The notes beneath the pieces are model-generated. The model worked only from the letters and a program-made list of their open reading frames with translations, ran no database searches and was not told the DNA's origin. A stretch of 64,000 nucleotides of DNA. Origin: Marisa cornuarietis (Eukaryota; Mollusca; Gastropoda; Architaenioglossa; Ampullariidae). The stretch's first letter is position 1; every line of letters starts with the position of its first letter. The stretch is taken from NCBI GenBank assembly GCA_004794655.1, contig SMMW01000040.1:2428501-2492500 (forward strand). The letters are read 5' to 3'. This document shows positions 1-12,700 of the stretch, in pieces. The translations under genes were made by a program, and so were the position numbers.

Positions 1-920
1 CTGGGGACTATTGTCAGCAATTTTCTGCTCGGAGTTCTGCATATTTTTAAAGAAGACACACAGAATCTTACGTTTCCTGCTCGGGCTTTCAGTACAGCCG
101 CGGGTAAGACGTGAGAGGTTTACCTCCCTTTTCTTTTCCCTCCCTCCCTTCTCTCTCAACTCTCGTTCTATATACATGTACATACATATTATTCATTTGT
201 CTCTGCGTGTCTTTGCCTCTCTTCCACCTGTCTCTACATTTTGTGTTTTATACACCCGTGTCGGTAAATGCGAGTGTATTAGTGTGCATTGGAGAAAATT
301 ACAGATGTTGATCGATTTCTTAATTATTTGTAATTTTTTCCTGTGTCTTTGTGCACTCAAATGCGTGCCAGCATACGTGTGCGTGCGTGTGTATTACAGC
401 GAAGAAGAGAAAAAAGAGAAGTGTTTGCGAAACAAATTCTATGTGCGTGTGCTGGTTTTATTTTTCTCATTCATAAATACATGTGCTCATATTCTTGCGC
501 ATCGTGTTGTTTCGCTTGTATGGAAGACGTCAGCAAGTAATCCACTTAGGAATGTAAGCAGCTGCTTTTGTCTTTATTCCTTTATTTTTATATTCGTTTG
601 GCACACGATAACAAACGATATGCACTACATAGAAAGGATACCTGAAGTAAGAGACTTAATTTTACTCATTATATGTTCCTATCTGCTTTTACTCTTCTTT
701 TTCAGCCGTTTGCGTGGCGATGGAGGTAGGCGTGTACGCTGGTAACACTATGGACGTAGACAATATTTCATCGTCTCCGTGTTCATACGGGTACGGTTTC
801 TACCTGTCAATCCTTGCTGGTGTGTTGAGTGTAGTGTCCGCCATCCTTCACAGACCTTCAGCGCGCTATTATTACTCACTTTTGGATGACAATGGTGCGG
901 ATGGCATGCGTCACAAATAA
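1..920 (+). CDS. claudin/PMP22-like tetraspan protein, last two exons (5' part outside window)
   Basis: The two exons read here are 1-103 and 706-920. The first is open in frame 1 and ends at a GGTAAG donor; the second follows a polypyrimidine-CAG acceptor and ends in a TAA stop. The join is phase 1 and rebuilds a third membrane segment (ending GVYAG). A short extracellular loop with PCSYGYGFYL follows, then a fourth membrane segment and a short polar tail ending in DGMRHK. A Gly-Tyr-rich entry into the last helix is typical of claudin/PMP22/EMP tetraspans, which sit in the plasma membrane and often act at cell junctions. The exon boundary and phase match those of the complete tetraspan gene at 57.9-61.8 kb. 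The first two helices and the GLW-C-C loop lie upstream of the window, so the exact subfamily cannot be decided. Confidence 0.62.
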
Positions 921-1179
921 GCCCACAGCAACACTTGGACCACTTTTGCTTTAAAATCCCTTATGTTGATAAAATTGTGGGAAGGTCTGCCCAAAATTGC
1001 ATCTTTTTTCGAGAAGACAACTATTTGTAAAATGTCTTTTAAGATGAAGTTGTATGTGTACTTAAATGTGCTCAGATTTGTCCATACAGAGCAGTTTATG
1101 AAACAGATGGCTATAAAACATTGTAATCCCTGACATCTTCAGAAAAAAAAAACACTGGTTGTGATTATATCCGCGCGTG

Positions 1180-1520
1180 AAGACAGTAGATTGTCTTGAA
1201 GAATCAGGGGTCTGTGGAAAGAGTCATGGGGCTAAGTACAAAATTTAAACCTAGGATCTTTCTATTCATCATGCAGAGGTAAGAAGCAAAAGTTTTAAGC
1301 GATGGATTCTCCTCCTAACAACCGTCATTTGCCCACCCATTATTTATTGTGGTAGATAAAAAAAAACAAAAAACAACAACAGCAGAGATTATATGCTGTA
1401 CCTGTCGCATGAAGCGGCTCACAAGGGTGATACGACACATAATCGATTTGTTCAATTAATTGACATCATAACACACACACACACGCTTGACAACAGAGAC
1501 TTAAACACGAAAAAGTGACA
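1180..1520. repeat. tandem segmental duplication unit, intergenic copy A
   Basis: This noncoding stretch recurs in diverged form at about 3490-3870. Shared landmarks in the same order are a TGGAAAGAGTC block, a TGCCCACCCA block, CCTGTCGCATG, TAATCGATT, a short CA repeat and finally the tetraspan exon acceptor. It shows that the duplicated unit includes the spacer as well as the exons. Confidence 0.6.
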
Positions 1521-1524
1521 ACAG

Positions 1525-2073
1525 TTCACTCCTTGTATACACAATGGGCTCCGTTTTGGGGACTATTTTCGGCAAGTTTGTGTTCGGAGCTCTGCACAAT
1601 TTCAAAGATTTACAGAGGCTTTTACTTCCTGCTGTGGCTTTGGGCGCAGCCACAGGTACGATGTGAACATGGGTTTCTTTTCTCTCCTGTTTCTCTTTTC
1701 CCATCCCTCCCTTTCTTGTCTTTCTATCCCTCATCGATCCCTCTGTCTCTCTCTCTCTCTCTGTCGGTGCAAGCCCCTTTTCATGTGTATTGCATTTTGG
1801 GTACTTTGTACTAAAAGTCAGCTAATAAGTTTCTTTAAAGTGTTAGCAGTTTAAATCTCTGATTTTTCGCTTACCTGCATCATGATACCAGTGTGATAAA
1901 CAAAATCTGTAAATGCAGATCTGAACTAAGAAGTTTGGTCAATGCGTTCATCTCTGCTTCCACTTTTTTTTTCAGTCGTTTGTGTGGCAGTGGAAGTGGG
2001 TTTGTGCGTTGGTAAGACTGCAGACATGTCACTCCTCATTCATCTAATGCTTGGTACGGGGGGGGGGGTATAG
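1525..2073 (+). pseudogene. decayed tandem copy of the claudin-like tetraspan exons
   Basis: Exon 1525-1655 (acceptor ...CAACAG, donor GGTACG) and exon 1976-2073 (acceptor TTTTTTTTCAG) are paralogous to exons 1-103 and 706-920. They encode LLVYTMGSVLGTIFGKFVFG (second helix) and a third helix containing LLPAVALGAATG joined in phase 1 to VVCVAVEVGLCVG. The final exon is broken. A G-homopolymer at about 2059-2069 and a TAG at 2071 lie just before a 1.0-kb transposon inserted at 2083. Sequence resembling the fourth helix resumes at 3084 and reaches an in-frame stop within a few codons. The flanking noncoding DNA is also duplicated, so this is a segmental tandem duplication. It could still be transcribed as an alternative 3' end, but it would lack the fourth helix. 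Confidence 0.6.
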
Positions 2074-2082
2074 CTATCAATC

Positions 2083-3083
2083 GGAACAGCTTTCTTATAG
2101 GTGGTTTTGCGACGCCATAACAAAAATGGCTTACCTGTAGGCGGAGCTATGCGAAATCGTGACGTCACTATTACGTCACTCATCTTCTGCTCTCCCTCCT
2201 CGCTAAACTCCCCTGATATCGTCTCCTTCATCTTCTTCGAATCCTTCCTCCAATTATTCCGAGAAATAATATCCAGAAATGAACAAAATTTTTCATGAAG
2301 TCGCCTTCGCCATCTTCTTCGAATCCTTCCTCCAATTATTCCGAGAAATAATATCCAGAAATGAACAAAATTTTTCATGAAGTCGCCTTCCCCATCTTCT
2401 TCGGATCCTTCCTCCACTTTTTCCGAGAAATAATATCCAAAAATATACAGAATTTCTCCTCCCCCCAAAATTGCGTAAAACGTTCATACAGCGCCATCGA
2501 TATTTATCACCCTCGGAATCTTCTCCAGTTTCATCTCCTCACCACAACTCCTACATGTATTCCTCTTCTTCATCAATCCACATTCACGTAAAAACTCAAA
2601 AAACAAATCAAAGTCTTAGACTAAACTCAACACAAACAACCTTGTCACATCTGCATCCAAAACTTCTTTCTGCTATACTTTCCAGACTCTGCACCTCTCA
2701 ACCTTTCCTTGAATTCCACAATTGCACCACAAATTTTCGCGAAATTTCCACGCACACTCGCCATCTTCAATCCTCTCGAATTTCATCAAATCAAAACTTT
2801 TCCCGCGCCAAATATCACACGACTAAAACCAGCCAATAATTTAACACAACACCATGTCAATCACCATCACGTCACTCGACCAGTCCTCAACATTTGTCCT
2901 CTACAATCAAACCTACCCCTAACCCACACCCATAACCCGAACCCCACTTCATAAATCACACACAACACCAACCAATGCCCAACCTCACACCCCTCTCAAA
3001 TATCGATCCTACCCGGTCTCCCCTCCCACAAAATAGCACAGCCCGCCGTGACCTAGTAAAACCACCTATATGAAAGTTCTGCC
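2083..3083. mobile_element. nonautonomous Mutator-like DNA transposon, 9-bp TSD
   Basis: The 1001-bp element is flanked by the direct repeat CTATCAATC at 2074-2082 and 3084-3092. Its ends are imperfect inverted repeats: left GGAACAGCTTTCTTATAGG, and right (reverse complement) GGCAGAACTTTCATATAGG, both continuing with TGGTTTT. A 9-bp target duplication and GG-starting TIRs fit Mutator-like elements. No transposase is visible, and the right half is C/A-rich noncoding DNA. The insertion sits inside the last exon of the tetraspan copy. The same site in the intact copy (about 809-817) reads CTGTCAATC, which gives an independent pre-insertion reference. Confidence 0.72.
2229..2460. repeat. 82-bp tandem repeat, about 2.8 copies, inside the Mutator-like element
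   Basis: The motif CATCTTCTTCG recurs at 2229, 2311 and 2393, a period of 82 bp. The first two copies are almost identical; the third is shorter and diverged. This is a subterminal tandem array within the transposon. Confidence 0.85.
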
Positions 3084-3489
3084 CTATCAATCTTTGCTGC
3101 TTATTAGGCGTCGTGTCCTCTTTCACGTTGTAGGAAGATTCATAGCAAGCTAATTAGTGATTAGTGGACTAATGACTTGCTGAAAGGAAGTATACCAGAC
3201 TTTTATACCAATTGGAACGCTGAAAAATTATCACAAGTTTTTCTTCTGTTGACAAAATACGTCCCATGTTGAGCCCAAATCCATGTTCTTTTGAAAGCAA
3301 CAAATAACATCAACTATTTTTAAATTGTCTACGGAAGTTGTAGGTGCACTTGAATGTGAAAAAGTTTTTCTATACATAACAAACAATAATTGATATCGAA
3401 CGGTGTAATCAGATACATCAAACAAACATACCGCTGGCAATAATGATATCCAAGTAAAAAAAAAAAAAAGCAACTGACAGTCTTAAAAA

Positions 3490-3900
3490 AAAAATAAATG
3501 TCACATGGAAAGAGTCCTGGAGCCAGATGCGAAATTTGAACCAAACACCTCTAATGCAGGCGCAACAAACAGAAGTAAGTTGAACCTTTGGACCCTTGGC
3601 AACTCTTATCTGCCCACCCAGAGTTAGTTTCTTAAGGGTTAGCAAACAATAGAAAAAAGAGCCGATATGTTATGCCTGTCGCATGCACTCTCCCATAAAC
3701 TCACAAAATGAGTGACGCGACACTTACAAGCCACAAAAGTAATAATGTAATCGATTCTTTCCCTTGACACCACACACACACACACACACACATGCATGTA
3801 CCAGCGCATAATTATCTTCTTTAGTCACAACAATGACTTAAGACAGTGAACTACAGTTACAGCTCACTCTTCGTATCTAAGAACACATATGATGTGCGCG
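3490..3900. repeat. tandem segmental duplication unit, copy B, with remnant of a third exon
   Basis: This is the counterpart of 1180-1540 (see that entry). It ends with an acceptor-like TTACAG at about 3861-3866 and about 20 bp resembling the start of exon 1525-1655. Homology then stops, so the third copy appears truncated. Confidence 0.5.
3780..3793. repeat. CA microsatellite
   Basis: This is a short (CA)n run in the tandemly duplicated spacer. A shorter run at the equivalent place in the other unit lies near 1471. Confidence 0.85.
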
Positions 3901-6400
3901 AAACATTGCTTCCAAACAAAGGAATATGTTTGCAAAACGTCTTCTGTATTATCGTACGTGAGACCGGATGGTGGTTTTAAAGTGAAGTAACAGCACTGTA
4001 GCATTGGAAGGGGCCCTTGAAGATGAGCCATATTGCTGTATTTTGCATAATTCATGTTAATCTTTTCTTGTTGTGCTTTTGGTTCACACGTCGTTCAGAC
4101 TTTTGCTCGGGGAAAGAGAAGGTGTGGGGGCTCGTACAGTTGTGACGAAATTTGAATTGAGTAACGCGTGGATGTTGTAGGTAACGGTCCCCTGCAGGAT
4201 TATGTTACCTCAGCAGCAAGAGTTACATCATAACTGTCACCCGCGTGCCCAGTTCTCCGGGGCAATTGTTTTGCGTCTGTCGAGAAACACAGGTGCACTG
4301 TAACACTTTAATGTCTCATTTGATAGCAGTAACAAATGTAGGGTAGATTTATTCTGCAGACGTTCACCCGCTGTATTGCTTATATCACGCCAAGGACACT
4401 CCTTACAACAATCGCATAAGACATACAAGCTTGCATTCTGTTTCACTTTAATTCTACTACACAGTCTGTCAGTCACTCTTGAAAATCCAAACTCCCACAC
4501 AATTCAATCAATCTTGCCAACATAATGCTGCATTTTTTGTTTCAAGTAGCACTTCATATTCTATTCATATACTTCACTTAGAAAGGTTAATTGCTCCATA
4601 CACAAGGGACTATCAAAAGAGCCTGTTTATTATACCAATGCAATAAAATAAGCATAGCACTAAAAATCATGTATAAGGTTAATTTAAAAAGTAAAATTCG
4701 GCAATCTCTTACCTATAAACAACACAATATCACTGCTTGGATTTACTAACTCTTCAACAAGAATGAATTGAAGAGTATGATTATCAGGTAAGATTTGTCA
4801 AATTCACAGAAATGATATGTATGTGAAACCCTTTTTCCAAAGGACACTTTACTGTAATGTATGAAAACTTAAAATGGTAATATAAATAAATCTAACAAAA
4901 CATTAAACTTATTTCAAACAATGATCTGCAAGGATACATGAAGGTTTTACTGCTGCCATGATCAAAAACACAAAAAATTTAAGTTCACAATTCACACAAT
5001 ATCATGAAAAATACTGCCACCAGCAGTATGTATATTAGACATACAGCAGTAGAACTATTGCTGGCATCGCTATCCACTGAGCCATCATGGCTTCCACAAA
5101 TGACCACTGTCAGATTTCCTCTTTTTAAAGGAACAAGAAGAATTGTTCAAACACTGTAGATGACTGCTGAAAACGCATCCACTGGCACCATTTTCTATGG
5201 AGAGCAGCACAATTATAAAATAGTTAATAATAAATGTGTAATTTATATAGTACATGATCATGCTCATGAAAGAGCATGCCCTAAAGACTTTGAACAAGAA
5301 TGAGACATGGACAGCATACAAAAAAACGGAAGGATAAACAGCAGTACCGATAGGTAATAACAGGCACAACACAGAAGATGCAAAGAGGGAGCCGGGTAAC
5401 AAACAATAAGGGTTAAGAGTTTCATGAATCTGTAGGCGGACTAGTCAAAAGATGAAACACAGTCACAGTCAATTATCTCCAGTGGCGTTAGCTAGCAGAT
5501 TGTCCTGACACTGATATGCTTCACTGAGAAAGCATCACAATAAACAAAGAAACATTGTTTATTTGAAAGCGAGGTAAACTAGTGAAAATTTTGTCTTGGA
5601 CCTCTCAACTATTTAAAATCAAAGCTAGGCATTGATGTACATTAATGAATATAATAGTTTTAATACTAAGTCATCTTTATTCTTGTAGTTTGCTCTCATG
5701 ATTTAATGTACACGTCAGTACTAAAGGTATGGCAAGTATTCATTTTACCTGCATAGAATTAAGTACATGAGCCATATCGGTTAATTAACAAACAAAAAAT
5801 GGTGATGTTATTTTTAGGACTGCACAACAATAAGCCTCAACGTAGGAATCTTAATGAAGAAAACTACCTAAATTTGACATGCAGAATATGAATCTGTGTA
5901 AACAGCATACAGCGCAAGCTACAATGAATTTCCAACATGCAGCTTAAGTAAACTGATGTTTATGAACATCAACATTACATCATTAAGAATCCAGTCCAGT
6001 TAATAATTGGATAATCCTCACAGTTCACATGAACACATAGCATCAATGACTGCTGTTCTTGGTTGGGTTATTTAATACGAAAATGTTTCCAGCAAATGAT
6101 GGCTATACACTATGTGGGAGGGGTAAAGGATTTAATGAAAAGTATTGGTAATAACTCGCCCTAATGACCATGGCTCTAACATATGCCATATGTTACAAAA
6201 AAATGTGTGTCTTCTCAGAATTCATGTTAGCATAGTTTGGCAACACTAGATTGTCACACAATAACCTACAAAAGCAATCTGTCCAGCAAATCTCATACAG
6301 CAAGGAATAAATAAATTTTTCCTTTTTTTTCATGACATATGGACAAGAGGAAGACTATGAATAAGACTAAAAATTCTGAGAAAATGTTTGCAATTACAAA
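3901..6400. other. intergenic stretch, no gene seen
   Basis: This is AT-rich DNA downstream of the DENND3-like gene with only short, stop-interrupted reading frames on both strands. The longest (about 105 codons near 5085-5402, minus) shows no recognisable domain or splice context. I see no structural RNA or transposon ends. Confidence 0.5.
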
Positions 6401-6413
6401 AATAAGAATAGTT

Positions 6414-6419
6414 TTTATT
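6414..6419 (-). promoter_or_regulatory. candidate polyadenylation signal of the DENND3-like gene
   Basis: On the minus strand this reads AATAAA, about 280 nt beyond the stop codon at 6696-6698. It is the first canonical signal I found downstream, so the 3' UTR would be about 300 nt. Confidence 0.45.
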
Positions 6420-6695
6420 AAAGTCAAAGGAATCCATCTGAGGTAATAATTTGGTTGCTCTACACATTCATCCCCTGTGTTCTATTTGTATAATTCTGCT
6501 TATGTAACTTCACAACAGCTGCATCCCATGCCCTATCATATCAAAGTTGACTAATGAATACATACTTTAAAATGAAATGCTTTTAGTCTCCATCTCTAAA
6601 TACAGATGGTGCTGAGTAATTTAAGTCATTTTCACAATTTGAGACATTTTAACTTGACAATTAACCTATGCACAAGACTTTCCAGAAGTAGCCTG

Positions 6696-9600
6696 CTACT
6701 CCCCATGAATGCTTGGATTGGACAGCTCCATGCTGTATGCCAGTGGAGACCAGATGGCCACTTTGCCATCCTTGCTGCCTGATCCACTTATAACGTATCG
6801 TTCTTCAGCTGTGCACATGGCTCGAACAGCATCATCATGGGCCTTGATTTTTTTCCAGAGCTCACGATTTTCAGGTTTGTAGATGAAAATGGTCCCATCC
6901 TTGGTGCCCACCCAAACCTAAGGGAATGAAAAGAAAATACAATCCCAATTATAATTTTAAAAACAAAAGAATACAGACATGATAACAAAATGACAAAATG
7001 ACCAAGAAATTGTGAAAGAGCAACACCAACAGGAGAGTGCATATACACTTACAGAATATCTTGAATGAGAAAAAGTTATAAAAAAACAACATAGACAAAA
7101 TTTTCAAAAATTATAGATCCAAGACAAATCAACTCACTTTGTCTCCAACACACTGCATAATGCTTACACCCCGGCATTCGATCTGGATAGTATCTTTAAA
7201 TTGTGCTGTTCTTTTGTCCCACACAACAATCTGTCCTGAGCGCCGACAGCCAGCCCAAATCTTTTGGAAATGTAAAAATTAAAAAGTAAAAAAGCCCAAC
7301 AACTTTATTTCATTTCATTTAAGAAAATTCTTTTAGTTTAAGCTACTTTTTAACAAGTCAATATTGTATAAAAACAGTTTAGATCCAGAACATATTTTTT
7401 TAAAAGGTTTTCTTTTTCACTGGAAATTAAGTGGCACTATAAAGAAATGTAATCTTTTGACACATGTTATGGGCCAGCATATTGCCTGCTCCTGTCCCAT
7501 GGAGGACCAAAATTACTTGATCTATCAACAAATAAACTTTATCTAAATGTGCACACATAAGATTTTCGTGTTGTGTTGCATTAAAAAAATAAGGCTTTTA
7601 GAAAATCTTGTGAGGACAAAGGAGAATTTTTTCCCATAATACATAAACTTGGGCAAAGTTATGACTCATTAGTATCATAGTTGGATAAACTTACTGCCAT
7701 ATAAAGGGATGCCTAAAGAAAGGCTACTTTTCTGGAAGACTGTAAGTTTACAATAAGAAAATTAGACCAAAAAGTTGAGTAATATTACAAAGAAAAATGA
7801 AATATGTGGTGTTGATTGAGCTGAGCCAGTAATGTAGAAACAAACCTCTCCCTTCACCACAAGAACACAGTCTAGCTGTTCTTGTTTGGATTTCCCAGTG
7901 GCTGGATATTCAAATATATGCAAATACTTCCCATCTGCACTCACAACATGGATGCTCTCCCAAGTACCTGCAGCACACAATGTATATCATAATAAGCAAG
8001 TATCACCGTAAGTCATCACTTTAAATGTATCAATGTTTGTATATATACTGTATACAGAATGTGAACATGTATATAACATCTAAGTACAGTTCACTGTGTG
8101 TGAGTGTGAAGATTTAAATATTCAAACATTGTTATGAAAACACAGTAAACTGTAAACTTAAATATGTATGATAATCAGTTGCTAGAATTTGTCCTACAAA
8201 AACATCTCCTTCCCTCCATCACCCAAAAAGAAAAAAATGCATATACAGAGAGCTGGACATATATCTACATGATGATACAGAAGAATCGGAAAAATGTATG
8301 TAGGTAATGTGTAAACAAATATCTAAATGGTTAAAGGCTGAACATTGCCCGTTCAGCAAGAAAGAATGGATCCAACTCATGTATTCTTTTCAGCCCAGAT
8401 AGAGCAATTAATGAAATATGACCACCAAAGTAGCTGGCACAATGTGTGCTCCTCACCTCCATCCTTTGGTCAAATTATTTTTTCATGGCATAGGCTAAAA
8501 GTTCAGCCTTTAAGCATATGTAGAGATATGTGTGCATTTGTATACGCAAGCAAGTGTAGTGTATTTATGTGTATATGTAAAGGTGTGTGTTTATTGATGC
8601 TTATGTGCATGTATGCATACTGCAACTGTGCATATCTTGTCTGCACAGGTGTGCAGCTTACCACACCAAAGCTGATTATCCTCATACAGACTGAGGGATC
8701 GGATGGGACGGTCTGCCCCTAGTGAGAAGGTGTACAAGGCAGTCAGGGTCTGCACTTCCCATTTGATGAGGATGCCACCCACACAAGCACTGTAGGCGTA
8801 GCTACACAGCAGGAATAAGTACTAATATTAATAATGATATTACAGGGGATCACACTATTGCTTTTGTGTAAGGTGGTTTATTTCTGAGAGTCTTGGAGGC
8901 TTAGTCTGCAAATGTTGAAAACAAATAAGTACCAGAAAGCAACTATGTATAGGCCTAAAAAGAAGTATTTATAAACAGAAGCAGAAAGATCTCAAATCTT
9001 CACTGAAACCTATTCCAGCTGAGAATTCCCTAAGTAGATCACATGGATAGATGACAAGAACAGTTGATATGAAATTCATTAGACATTAAAAATTTAATTG
9101 TAGATAAGAATAAATAAAGCATTTTGGTGTTGCATTGACATTCTAGTATTAAAATCACAATGAAATTCTAATGAAAATTTCAATAACCAAGTACATCTAG
9201 TTTCCCTTACCGTCCATTCTTGCTTATGGCAATATCGGAGACTAAGTCTAAGTGCTCTGTAAGAGTCTTGTTGCAGCTGATGGTGGCAGAGTCTATGATG
9301 AAGATCCCTTGTGAACCTGCCCACACCTGTGTTTCACCTACAGCAACCAGACATGTCTGGAACACATTTTAAAGGGTATAATCACATGTCTCAATCACTT
9401 GTAGCAAGTAACATTTGACTAGATTGATAGAAGGTATGACTGCAAGTTCATTTCTCTGCACCTATGATCTGTCTGTCTAAACTTGTTTTCTGCCACAAGG
9501 ACAAATACAATCTCCACAATTCTGTGTAAAGACTAAGTGAAAAGCAATTAAAACTTAACTTGTAGGTATATTTTAAAATGTCACCATAAAACACCTTTAA

Positions 9601-9741
9601 AAACATTACATACAACAGTGCTTTTTGTTTGCACAAAAGTCTTTTCCAGCGTCCAGTTAGTAGCATCAAACACTTTGACCTTTCCATCCCCCATTCCACA
9701 CCAGAGACGAGGAGGAATATTTCCTTGAGAGGAGTGTACTG
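6696..9741 (-). other. WD40 beta-propeller exons of the DENND3-like gene (exons 23-28)
   Basis: Successive blades are visible: LWCGMGDGKVKVFDATNW (exon 23), VAVGETQVWAGSQGIFIID (24), YSACVGGILIKWEVQTLTAL (25), a strand set with SADGKYLHIFEYPATG (26), IWAGCRRSGQIVVWDKRT (27), and VGTKDGTIFIYKPENREL then GSGSKDGKVAIWSPL (28). The GxxDGxVxVW-type endings are the usual WD40 signature. In DENND3 the C-terminal propeller contacts the DENN region and partners. The protein ends soon after the last blade with SNPSIHGE. Confidence 0.8.
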
Positions 9742-12700
9742 CTGAATGGCATAAAAAGGGCTTTTCAGAACATGATTTCCCTTACACAAACAAAGGGGAA
9801 AAAAAAAGAAGCCTAACATTTGTACTAAATATGCTGCCTTTACAAATGACAATCACTGATCAAATAAATTCAAAAGCAACAAAAAATTAATTGCACTTTA
9901 CTCTTTTCCTCCTACCCTTCCAGAGATGACATCCATAGTACACGTGGCCTCCATGTACTTTTTGACTCCTCCTACAGAGTTTGTACCGGCGAATGTGAAC
10001 ATCTTCATAGCTATAGAGCAATTGTGTTGATACATCCACATCAAATGAGTAAAGAGATTCAAAATTTATTAAAAAAGATGCTCACGTTCGCAGCCAGGTG
10101 TGTACAGCAAAACTTCTACAGTTTTGCGTTCTCTTTGTCCAATGTTCGGATCCACTCGCTGTTGCAGTGCTAGCATTGTGTCTTGAGACAATATATGGTG
10201 TCCTTCGGCAATAAACGTCGTGAAGTAACACATGCTTTCTGCTACCTGTGTCAGGTTTCTGTGATGTGTTGTACTCTCATCCTGCCCACTAAAAATGATA
10301 AACCATTAAAATAGAGACCAGGCCAAGCAATGAACTGCTCAAGCAAACTGAATAGAATTTAACTCAGAAGACTACTTAATATAAAATATATCTTGCCAAG
10401 TTCTTAGTCTACCATAACTAAACACACCATTCAAACCTAACTACATTCTCTCTGCTGAAATAACATCCAACATTTAATTAGACTTTCAAAAATATCTAAC
10501 AATGAACATAACATAAATGTGTAACAAAGAGGAAATTTAGAAAAAATTTATTTGAAAGAAACCTTAGGGAAAGTGTGGCAGTGTGTTTTTCTATTTTTAG
10601 CAGAAAGGCAGATGACTGAGACAGGGCACTGGGAGGGAAGAGTGTACATTTTCTTCATGAAGCACCAATTTACTCATAGACTCACCTGCGTATAATTGCA
10701 TCCACAAGTAGGACATTCTGAATTGCTTGTGAGGTTGCTGTGACATCTTTAGTTGCCTCGGCAACCAGCTTTCCTGCTCTCATCTCCTCTACAAGCATGG
10801 CCCAGCAGTTGCGCTCCTCTTTGAGTGCTGCAGTGAATCCTCCTAGCTTGCCATTGTCACCATCTGTAGGGCCAGAAGGACGAGTCTACACAAAATTTCT
10901 TCCATAAGACATTGTCAAGCACACCTTTCAGCCCGTAATCACTGTGAAGGTGATGTCTTTGTATGTTGTACACAAAACATATTGCTATAACAAAGTAAGA
11001 TTAATGTGAAAAAGAGAGCACTAAATAAGTATAGCTGAACCACATCTGAATAGAGATTCATCCCTTAACAATTAAAAGATGAATGATATGATGCTTGAAA
11101 CAAATGGCAGATGAATATAGCAGAGAAAAGCTCAAAATCAATGAAAACTACAGCCATCTTGGTGCTGAGTTTGTAAATAAAATGATTTGTAGATGTTGCT
11201 GACTTTCCTGATGATGGTTTTGAAAGTGTTGCAAAAATCTACAAGACTTTCATAATAATAATAATAATACAGCATGTTTAAATAGCACCTTATTTTATAT
11301 ACCAAACCTGAGATCAAAGCATTTACATACAAGAAAAATACTGATAATAATAATTATCTTTATAACACTTTAACCAACTATCAAAGGAAGCTCAAAGCAC
11401 TTTACAGATTCAAACAAAAAGAAATAGATGATGATATTTAAAGCATGTCATCCTAAGGCAATATATAAGTGCTTTACACACACAAAAATATTCATCCCTC
11501 TCTCTTGTAATGATGCACACATAACCATATCAAATGGCAAGCAACACTTTACAGCAATAAAACACAAATCCTGTGGGCTGTTTGATGAATTAAAAACCAG
11601 AATTGTTTGAACAGCATGAAGTCGACATTTTCACAGTCCAAGATGTTTATGACTACAGATCTACAGTGTGAAGAGACCATTTTTTTCATCTGAAAGCACA
11701 GATTAATCAATACTCAGAAGAATCTTGACAGTAGACCAGATAGGTGGTTCCCTGGCAACCTTGCACAATAAAAGACCACACTGCATTCAAATGCAAAAAC
11801 AGACAGCCGGCATATTTAAAGTCCATCTGCTGGTGACTTCCACATACAAGGAACCTTGACCATTAGAGAAAAAAGTTAATGAGAGAGTGGAAAGACCACA
11901 GTCTGATGATCCTACATTTCAGATAATCCACATCCAAACTATTGTTTTTCAGATATATATTTTTGTGATTAATAAAAAGTGTTTTATCAAAATGAATTTA
12001 GGAAGAAACAGTTTATTTTAGAAAATTTTTAACTGTCAATATAATTTTTATCCTCCTATCATTCACATTTTAATTAGTGATTTTTCTTTTAGTTAAATAG
12101 GTGAGCTCATGCATACCTCAGTGATTTCTCTGATTTATTTTCTGATATGTTGCTGGATGCTCTATATAAGAAGACTATATTTGCCACAAATCTGGCCTAT
12201 AAAAATGGTGAAAGGTAGAAATAGTTCTATAACCTTCTGGTCATTGAGGAGTGGGGATGTTAGGTGTTTGCAACTGTACTTATCTCAGGGCCAGATTTTT
12301 TTAGGACAGTGCCCAACCTCTCACCCCAGTGTCTTTCCTTCTCCAAATCCTCCATGGGATCAAGTCCCCAATTAAAAGCATGGTCAACAATGGCAAGTAT
12401 GCTGCACCATCAAAGCAACTAGCATATGCCTCAGGCCTTGGATGCTGGATCCCAACCTGCTGGCTACTTTTTTCCCTAAAAGCAGTGGTAAGAGCTAAAA
12501 GCGGTTTGTAGGTAAATTACTAAAAACTAATGGCAAAAAAGCAAAGAATGATAATACAATGGTTAAAGAACCCAAAAATCTATTTCAATAAAAACAAACA
12601 AACTGATGCAAGGACAGTCTATAACGACTACTTGAAACATCTCACCAGATAGTCTTGACCGCTCTGTAAAACATCACGTTTTGCATAAATGGGCAATGAT

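Noticed and set aside
11..745. 244-codon open frame on the plus strand
   Set aside because: It is in a different frame from the tetraspan exons and runs through the intron between them; the sequence is low-complexity and T-rich with no domain.
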